Shown: positions 56,455 through 64,000 of the stretch, one piece after another
How the letters are laid out: each line of letters opens with the position of its first letter
How positions within the stretch are numbered: the first letter of the stretch is position 1
NCBI GenBank assembly: GCA_963930775.1
Contig: OZ005694.1
Coordinates: forward strand, 5,325,054 to 5,389,053
DNA length: 64,000 bases
From: Cliona cf. orientalis
Taxonomy: Eukaryota; Porifera; Demospongiae; Clionaida; Clionaidae
Direction: 5' to 3'
Made by a program: the position numbers and the translations under genes
The notes under the pieces: generated by a model
What the model saw: only the letters and a program-made list of their open reading frames with translations
Told to the model about the DNA's origin: nothing
The model's database searches: none

Positions 56455-59289
56455 TTAATTCTCTTGACCATAACTGCAGTCCGGACAGAAATCACACGAT
56501 AGCTTAGCCACTTGAGCATCCTCCCCGATCATTTCATCCTCCATATTATTATCATAAACCTGCTGCTGCTCATTGTGATTTCTTCCATGAGGCATTGAAG
56601 GTGATACATTTGTGATGATTGGTTCAACACTCGCTGGCTGTAGGCATGAAGACTGGGGCTTAGAATTCCTGGGCTGTGATATGGGCATAACCATAGCAAC
56701 TAGTGAGGGCCTGGAAACTCTCTCCCTTCCTGTGGGAGGTGAGTTCGAAGCACGAGCCTGAAGATTCTGTTGCACTTCCTTGCATAGCTTCTCATTATTA
56801 GCTACCATTGTCTACATAATAATAATATTATAAACAATACCTGACAATAACACATTAACACAGTCTTAGCTATATTATTATACGACTGTCTATCTATATT
56901 AACCTGTAACTCATCAACAACCCTCTCCAGGTGTGTAGTCCGGCCCTCATGTTTCCCTGGGGATCTCATTTCTGTACAATTAACATTTAATATTATTACT
57001 GTATTATGTGAACAATTTCACGTGAGATAGATATACAAATGCTGCTGACCAAGGGTATGCGGCTCCGTATTTTCACTGCTCGGGTAGTCTGCTATAGTTT
57101 GCTTAGCTGCAGGCTTAACCTACAATAATAGCCGATAATAATAATAGCGATCACACTGGGCAATTTAGCTAAGTATAAATTTATCATTGCTAGAGGTCTA
57201 GTATAATTATTACAGTGTCGAACTTCGCTGAATTTATGTGATGTATATGCACATGCATACAGAAAGGCCAGGAGCTTTATGCAAGTATTGTATATATAAC
57301 TTACATCGATTTTATCCTGGAGATCTGTATACTTATGCTCCAATGCAGCATTTTCTTCTTCTAATTTCTTTGCTTCCTCTTGTAATTTTGTAATCTTCTG
57401 TTCGTATCCACCTCTCAACTGGATTATTTGCGTTTTCAGTTCCATGATTGGTTTTTGAGAAAGTCTTTCCCTTTCCACTTGCAACTGGTCCTGTTTCTCC
57501 TGCAGTTCACTCCATTCCTCCTCCATTGTCACATTCATTTGCTGAACCAAAGTGTCCATTTCAGTCTTGTACTCCAACACCATCCTCCTTAACTGATCAT
57601 TCTCGACTGATTTTGATTTCAGAACCACTTGTGTCTTTGCGAAGAAATCCTTTGAATTTTCTTGAATAGCCTTCTGTACAGAGGTCATATCACACAATAC
57701 TTTCATTACACTGGTGTGGAACTCGGAGGGCTGAGCTGCAGTAGTAGCCTGATACTCTGATTTGTTTACTTCCATAAACTGCTCCAATCTATTAATATGA
57801 TCCTGCATGGTATTGATAATATTAATTTAATAATCAGTGTCCTAGCGGCCTAACCATGAGCTCATGCAGCATCATAACATTATTCAGAATGCATGATATG
57901 ATAAACACAAACCTTTAAGACTTTCATTTGGCATTCCAAACTTTCTCTTGATCTCATTATTGAAATATCATGGTATTCGTAATGTGCATTTCCATCCACT
58001 GGCAGTGGTTCTGATGTCCGACTCAAGACATTTCCAGTTCCTTGTACCGTAAGTAAACCTGGTGCGCCAACAGAAATCTCTAGATCTGTGCCCAACGTCA
58101 TGATAGCACCATTCTGTTCTACCATTTGAGGAATCTGTCCATGATTAGCTAATAATATTAAATTAGCGGATTTATATTAAACTACAATTACCTTAAATTT
58201 GTAAAGTTCATCAGCTAAATAATTAACTTCAGTTTGTAACCTTGCATTATCTTCCTAATAACAAAATACCCGGCATGAGTAAAAATTAAAACTAACTATG
58301 GCTACATGCATAGATGTTATACTATAAAAAAAAAACTCACTAAAGATCGTTTCAATTGTTCTCTTGTATCCTCAAGTTCCTCTATGAGGTAATCAGTTTG
58401 ACTATCTCCACAACAAATTGAATCACGGCTCCTCTCCTAGTTTACAAAAGAAAATTATCATGACAGTTCAGGATTAGCTATCCTAATGATAATTTTTTAT
58501 GGATGGCTCCATCCAGATTATTAGGCTAAACCTGCATGGTAACACCATGAATGAATATGGTAGCTATTATAGTGTATAGTTACTCTAAGTTGTAGCTAGT
58601 GATATTGAAAAGGTATGACATTGTGATAATCTCCATATTAGCTATGCTCTTCCTGTGACTACTACTGGATCATTGTTAACCTTAGATAGTACTTTATAAC
58701 GAGATTGTGTGTATGACAAGGGACTTTTGACATTCAGTCTGTGATGCTTTCCTCTATAACGTACAGATATCTTACCTCTGCTTTGTATGCATGACAGTAC
58801 TGCCATTCAGGGTAGGAACCATGTGCTCTTGCTGGACCAGATGTCAGTGCATATGATGACAAATCATTCACTGAATTTGACACTCTCAGTCCAGTATTCA
58901 ACCGTTTCCGTGCTTTTGATATATGGCTTTAACAGCCTCCTTTTCACAACCTCCTTCAGTCTTTCTATATTATGCCCAGCAGCCTTGTGTGTGTTAGTAC
59001 CTCGATCAGTGCTTGACTCTGCTAAAATATGCTGATCAATAAAGTGATCACTTCTCCTCTTTTTGCTGTCCCCAACCTCCAAGTTTACTGGCTTTGTTCC
59101 ATTACTGGTACGACTTTGATGGTTGCGTGAATCTGTCTGTTTTCCTTGTTCTGATTGCCAGCCATTAACACTGTTTGGTGCTGGCTCCTCTGCTGCAGCT
59201 GATCCTAGGCCTGCTTCACTGCTTAGTTTTCTATCGCCAGATACTATTTTGTGAAGTTTTCTGTTGTGTTCTTCACTATGTCTGCTCAT
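56455..59289 (-). pseudogene. coiled-coil gene, copy 2 (all exons present; frameshift in exon 1, fingers deleted)
   Basis: Exons 59289..58776, 58436..58341, 58254..58192, 58134..57913, 57802..57305, 57119..57050, 56971..56904 and 56811..56455. Exons 2-8 join in phase. Exon 1 (MSRHSEEHNRKLHKIVSGDR) is charged and low-complexity. Exons 2-3 are short helices. Exon 5 encodes a coiled coil of about 165 residues (QLRRMVLEYKTEMDTLVQQM ... KLEEENAALEHKYTDLQDK). Exon 8 is Pro/Gln/Asp-rich. Relative to copy 3, an extra ATAT at about 58,919-58,922 shifts exon 1 to a stop at 58,864. Relative to copy 1, about 335 bp are missing inside exon 8. That removes the UBZ-like finger and most of the A20-type finger; only CPDCSYGQEN remains. 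If translated from exon 2 on, a coiled-coil scaffold without fingers would result. Confidence 0.7.
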
Positions 59290-59569
59290 CTTTCATAGAT
59301 ATGATTAAAAATTGCACAACTGGGGTACTAATAACTTATAGCATGCATGGCAGTAGTAGTATAGTATGTACTACTAAGTCTTAAAATAGAGGCATATGTA
59401 GCGTGCCGCAATGGCTCCGTGCTTACAATGGCTCCGTGCGACGTGCTGGAATGGCCATAGGGAGGCGCGCGCAACAATGGCGATTATACGTATACGCCCC
59501 AGCCCCACCCACCTATACTGCGTATACGGTATATACGCGGTATAGGTGGGTGGGGCGGGGGGGGGGTTT

Positions 59570-59730
59570 GGGATGGGATGGGGATGCCAATGGTTAGCAG
59601 GGTTAGTCTCTAGGGTTTGGCTATGCGTGATATGGACGGGAGGGGCTGGGGGGTGTTGGGGATGGGTTGCCAATGGTTAGCAGGGTTAGCCTCTCTAGGG
59701 TTTGTCTATGATAGGGGGGAAATAATGATT
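59570..59730 (+). repeat. G-rich tandem phrase
   Basis: CCAATGGTTAGCAGGGTTAG followed by TCTCTAGGGTTTG occurs near 59,587 and 59,669 with GGGG runs between and before them (about 59,548-59,660). Could form G-quadruplexes. Non-coding. Confidence 0.55.
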
Positions 59731-59744
59731 GGCAGCAGCGACAA

Positions 59745-59830
59745 CAGCAGTGGTGTAGTGGTTGGGGCTCTTGTGTATGGAACAGAATGTAGCGGGTTCA
59801 AATCTCGCTTTATACTTTGATTTTTTTTTT
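59745..59830 (+). repeat. tRNA-derived SINE head with T tail
   Basis: GTGGTGTAGTGGTTGGGGCT (A-box TGGTGTAGTGG) and GCGGGTTCAAATCTCGC (B-box GGTTCAAATCT) are spaced as in a tRNA and are followed by a T run at 59,820-59,831. The body between the boxes is longer than in a normal tRNA, so a SINE is more likely than a gene. Confidence 0.55.
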
Positions 59831-60445
59831 TCACTTGTCAAAATTTTTCTAACTTCTTGTGAGCCATTCCAGCACAGAGCCAGTATAGCATGCTGCAGCA
59901 TACCATTAACTTACTGCTTATGGTACTTACTATATATAAAAGTATACATTGTTAAGGTCGTGCATACAAAGCCAAATTGAAAGTGCTTGCATGTCAATGA
60001 TAGTGGTATCTGAACTGAAGGTGTTGTACACTGATGATTATCAAACTACTCGTGTATGTATGCAATTAATATTAGCACAGTGTCTTTATAATAATATTAT
60101 TATGCAAGACTGACCGGGTATGCATTGGATGCATAACTCGAAGAGTGTAATAATGTACACTACTAGTAAATACGCACCCATGGATGGTATAACGATATTC
60201 CAGGTACTTGTTCCATTATATTATAGTATAGAGAGTAGTCTTAAAGAACATGCATTATGCATGTGGCCCCGTAAACCCTTGTCATATCTAATTTAATGGC
60301 GTCCAGTCAAGATTTTATGATTGAATTTCATTAACAAACAAAAAAATGTCATCACTATAATCATTTTAATTATGAAGTTGCAACTATTACATTTAGCCTA
60401 CATCACACACAAAACTCTTGCAAGTTAGCTATAGCTATAGACTTC

Positions 60446-62036
60446 TCAATCTCGTTTGCTCTTCTTGAGTCTCCTTGTTGCACAGTAGCCATCAGGGGAT
60501 AATGGCTTCTTGGGAGGTGGAGGTAAAGTTGTACCTGTAGTTACAGTACTTGTTATCATTGAGTCAGTTGGATCTATAACTGCATTAATAATAATTGGGT
60601 ATAATAATATACTGATCATCATAGCTCCATGGCAACCACTAGTCTTGTGCCCAGTCCCCTTCATGCACGCGCGAGAAAGAGTCTGGTCAAAGTTGCCAAT
60701 GCTCCAGGAATTCTCAATGTATCATTTACTGATACAGTACCACTTGAGGGATCAGTTAAAACTTCACAGCTCACTGATGAGATACTAAGTATATATAATT
60801 AGGTACATTACAAAAGAAATTTATAATACCTATAGAACATGAGGGAGCAGACTCTGACCAAAAACCATCCGTCTGGCAAATACGCTGTGAGACACCACTT
60901 ATCAAGAACCCATTGTTACAGCTGTAGGTGGCCACTGAGCCAATGGTTGTGATGGAGGCATCCACGTTGCCATTCTCTGGTGGAGGTAAAGGACCACAGC
61001 CATCCACTATCACAACTTGAGCAGTGCCACGTCCATCCACTATTTGTGATCTGGCACCAGCAGTTACAGTAACACTAAACATTTCCCTTCCCTCTATAAT
61101 TGCATCTTGTGGAATATTGATGGTAGAACATGCACCAGAGGCTGGAGTAGTGCTGGTTAATGTAACACTTGATGGTAGTGGTTGGCCATAGTCTTCAACA
61201 GCTATATGGAAAGTGATTGCAAGCGTCATTGTGCTAATTAACTCATGGCATGCATAATAATAATATTATTACACAGATCACCATACCTATGGCAGTGCCA
61301 TCTGTTGCAGATATTGTAGCTTCTGCAGTCAGTGTTAGTGCTGGATCTTGTATACCCGAGTTCATCAAGAATACTACGCAGACTGTGACATTATCATCAG
61401 CTTCATTGACAATGTAGCTATCCTGATCAAGTCCAATCAAAGCATCTAGTAATATTATAGGTTTATCATTTTTTGTAAATTTCAATATGATGTAATACTC
61501 ACTGTCATTATTTGAAATAAGAAGGATTTGTGTAGCTGTTGCGCCAGTGCTTGCTGTGGCTGTCAACGCAATGAATTCAGGTTGTTCCAAGAGATTATCA
61601 TCAACTACCATAAGATCAGTGCACTGCTGGAGTTCACTTGTGCCATCCACAAATGTCAGCATATTATTAGAAACTTAAGCTGAAAATCCTCTGGAGCTGT
61701 GGAATATATAAATAACAAATCAAGATCATAATCCACTTGCTATTAAATGTTTAACATCATTCTTACAATTTGCACTTCCTGTAGAGCTAATGGATACTAT
61801 CAGATCACTACCAGAAGGAGATGCAGAGAGATCCACACAGATTTGATATGGATCAGAACGCTCCTGTAAGTTAATTCCTTCGCTACTGCTTAGAGTCACA
61901 GCTGAACATAGAAAGGTAATACTTAATAAAACATTGAAATGATTAAAGTACAAAAGCCTGAGGATAAAGACTTACACTGTGCTGTGACATGATGGAAGAG
62001 GGCTAAAACTGCAAACATCACCTTCAAACATGACAT
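60446..62036 (-). CDS. secreted Calx-beta/Sushi-domain protein, six exons, intact
   Basis: Exons 62036..61976, 61901..61767, 61673..61503, 61445..61287, 61201..60830 and 60579..60446 are all phase-1 junctions and join without error to 343 residues. Exon 1 encodes a signal peptide (MSCLKVMFAVLALFHHVTAQ). Then come two Calx-beta-like segments: SELQQCTDLMVVDDNLLEQP to LLISNND, and LDQDSYIVNEADDNVTVCVV through DAIIEGREMFSVTV. A Sushi/CCP module follows from CGPLPPPENGNVDASITTIG to WSESAPSC with its four cysteines. The tail is Thr/Pro-rich, then basic (RRLKKSKRD). No membrane span is seen, so it is probably secreted or matrix-bound. Symmetrical phase-1 introns are typical of shuffled extracellular domains. 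It lies between coiled-coil gene copies 2 and 3. The exon 3 acceptor (CTTAAG|TT) is weak. Confidence 0.8.
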
Positions 62037-62652
62037 CCTTGATTGCATCTACAGCTATACTAACTAGTGTTATCTTCTCTCTACTGTGCGCTTGATTTGC
62101 AGTTGAATGCTAAGCTTCTTAGTGCTGGCTTGGCTCCAAGTTATGTGTGCAGAGACTGGTACAGCCTGGTAGCAAATCATGCTTAAAAGGGGGGCTTTCA
62201 TGATCAAGCAATAGCCTAGCAACCATTCAGCTCCTTTACTATCATTAGTTGAAATGGTTTCAGTCCAGTGCACAATACAGCAACGGTCCGGTCATATAAA
62301 GTATTGGTCCACGACAGCTGCTGCAGTATTAACGATGTCATGTATTATGACTGTGAAGCCAGCCTAGCCTAATGCATATTAATTTGGATTTCCTCTTTAA
62401 ATATAATATGCATGGGAGGTATTATACTAACGTAACAGTTTTCAGTTGTTATTAGACTGAGATTGAGCTGCCAGAGAGTTATTCACTATAGTTAATGAAT
62501 GCATTCCTAACTCTCTAGATCAGTCAGCTCTTTATGTGTCAATTGCTCACATGTAATGTTATGATGTTGCAACTGTTTAATAATAACCTCAGCACAGAAT
62601 ACACACAATATTATAGCAATACAAACCAGGAAGTGATTACATAATAATGTAT

Positions 62653-63983
62653 AAGTAAACCTGGTGCGCCAACAGAAATCTCCTACATCTGTGCCCAACG
62701 TCATGATAGCACCATTCTGTTCTACCATCTGAGGAATCTAACCGTGATTAAAATCAATGTTAGTTACATAACGTAATAATATTTAATGATCGAGTATGTG
62801 CAGGTACCTTAAACCTATAAAGTTCATCAGCTAAATGGTTGACTTCAGTTTGTAACCTTGCATTATCCTCTATAATAACAAAACACCATGAGTAAAAATT
62901 AAAACTAACTAGCTACATGCATAGATGTTACACTCTAAGATTAATAATGATTATCAAACTCACTGAAGATCGTTTCATATTGTTCTCTTGTATCTTCAAG
63001 CTCTTCTATAAGGTGATCAGTTTGACTAACTCCACACAAATTGAATGATGACTCCTTTTCTATTTTACGTAACATAATTATTATCATGACAGTTCAGGAT
63101 TATCCTAATGATAATTTTTTATGGACGACTATATCCATCCAGATTATTGGGCTAAGAATTCATGATTATTATTAGGCTAAGCCTGCATGGTACGTAACAC
63201 TATGAATGAATATAGAGGCCTCTTTGTTGTTATAGTGCATGTACTACAGCAAAACCGACCCAAAATTCTGTGCAGCCAAGCTGTATGCTATAATAATAGA
63301 GCACCACAGATCTTTAATCATAATTATCCTCTTCCATTACTACTGGATCATTGTTAACCTTAGATAGTACTTTATAAAGAGATTGTGTGTATGACAAGGG
63401 ACTTTTGACATTCAGTCCATGCATGATGTTTTCCTTAATAACGTACATATAATAATATTATAGGATATCTTACCTCTGCTTTGTATGCACGACAGTACTG
63501 CCATTCAGGGTAGGAACCGTGTGCTTCTGCTGGACCAGATGTCAGTGCATATGATGACAAATCATTCACTGAATTTGACACTCTCAGTCCATGGCCAGTA
63601 TTCAACCGTTTCCGTGCTTTTGATGGCTTTAACAACTTCCTTTTCACATCCTCCTTTAGCATATTATGCTCAGCACCCTCGTATGTGTTAGTGCCTCGAT
63701 CAGTGCTTGACTCTGCTAAAGTATGTTGATAAATAAAGTGATCACCTTTCCTCTTTTTGCTGTCCCCAACCTCCAAGTTTACTGGCTTTGTTCCATTACT
63801 GGCACGACCTTGATGGTTGCGTGAATCTATCTGTTTTCCTTGTTCTGATTGCCAGCCATTAACACTGTTTGGTGCTGGCTCCTCTGCTCCAGCTGATCCT
63901 AGGCCTGCTTCACTGCTTAGTTTTCCACTGCCAGCTATTTTGTGAAGTTTTCTGTTGTGCTGTCCTTCACTATGTCTGCTCAT
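62653..63983 (-). pseudogene. coiled-coil gene, copy 3 (5' exons intact, 3'-truncated)
   Basis: Exon 1 63983..63474 (MSRHSEGQHNRKLHKIAGSG) is open for 170 codons to a good donor (GCAGAG|GTAAGA). It keeps the segment RKRLNTGHGLRVSNSVNDLS that is out of frame in copy 2. Exon 2 (about 63,060-62,960) and exon 3 (about 62,880-62,810) are recognisable. Exon 4 begins MVEQNGAIMTLGTD near 62,728, shifts frame near 62,683, and similarity ends at about 62,653. Coiled-coil, linker and finger exons are absent. The neighbouring sequence is the 5' flank of the Calx-beta/Sushi gene. Confidence 0.65.
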
Positions 63984-64000
63984 CTTTCATAGCTATGATT

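Noticed and set aside
59751..59815. A functional tRNA gene
   Set aside because: A- and B-box motifs are present but the arms do not pair into a cloverleaf by eye; a SINE head is more likely.
1..64000. CRISPR arrays, bacterial operons, rRNA genes
   Set aside because: No regularly spaced direct repeats with unique spacers, no ribosome-binding-site-led operons and no rRNA-like sequence; the spliced genes indicate a eukaryote.

Overview
The window is eukaryotic and AT-rich. Most genes have several exons with GT-AG introns, transposon fossils are dense, and AATAATATTATTAT-type runs recur. Three signals suggest an early-branching animal, most likely a demosponge (Amphimedon-like): a divergent protein kinase gene and a kinase fragment, a secreted Calx-beta/Sushi protein, and an uncharacterised domain at 31.9-32.6 kb that I associate with sponge proteins. 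That assignment is an inference. No composition statistic or database search was run.

Layout. 0-0.23 kb holds the 3' end of a kinase gene. 2.1-5.3 kb is an intact three-exon Tnp2/CACTA-like transposase (minus). 5.6-6.8 kb is a single-exon protein kinase (minus). It faces a five-exon gene (plus, 7.3-10.9 kb) across a short promoter that contains a tandemly duplicated 73-bp block with a CCAAT box. 11.5-21.4 kb is mostly repeats: a decayed LINE reverse transcriptase, minisatellites, a TTAA-flanked inverted-repeat element, foldback MITEs and a TIR element that has captured a HIRAN-like fragment. 22.6-27.4 kb is a P-element-type transposon with two convergent, apparently intact genes: a five-exon transposase and a two-exon companion ORF. 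28.3-33.4 kb has nested MITEs, an ankyrin pseudogene hit by a 41-bp micro-transposon, a sponge-type domain gene with an in-frame stop, and a peptide-transporter (POT) pseudogene.

The most striking object is at 39,293-44,918. It is a 5.6-kb transposon with long inverted termini and a perfect 9-bp target duplication. It carries a RecQ-type helicase gene (plus) convergent with a multi-exon transposase gene (minus) that has ZAD-like, GDNLD and EDWH motifs. At least seven further elements in the window begin TAGYCT and are flanked by 9-10 bp duplications, five of them perfect. They range from 811 bp down to 41-60 bp, little more than two joined termini. This looks like one transposition system together with its non-autonomous passengers. 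It resembles what I remember of the AcademH lineage, which I could not verify.

A second theme is a gene family encoding a coiled-coil protein with a C-terminal UBZ-like finger and an A20-type finger, present as three partial copies on the minus strand (33.9-38.1, 56.5-59.3 and 62.65-64.0 kb). Each copy is broken differently. Between copies 2 and 3 lies an intact six-exon gene for a secreted Calx-beta/Sushi protein (60.4-62.0 kb). A probable multi-pass membrane protein gene lies at 50.6-53.4 kb.
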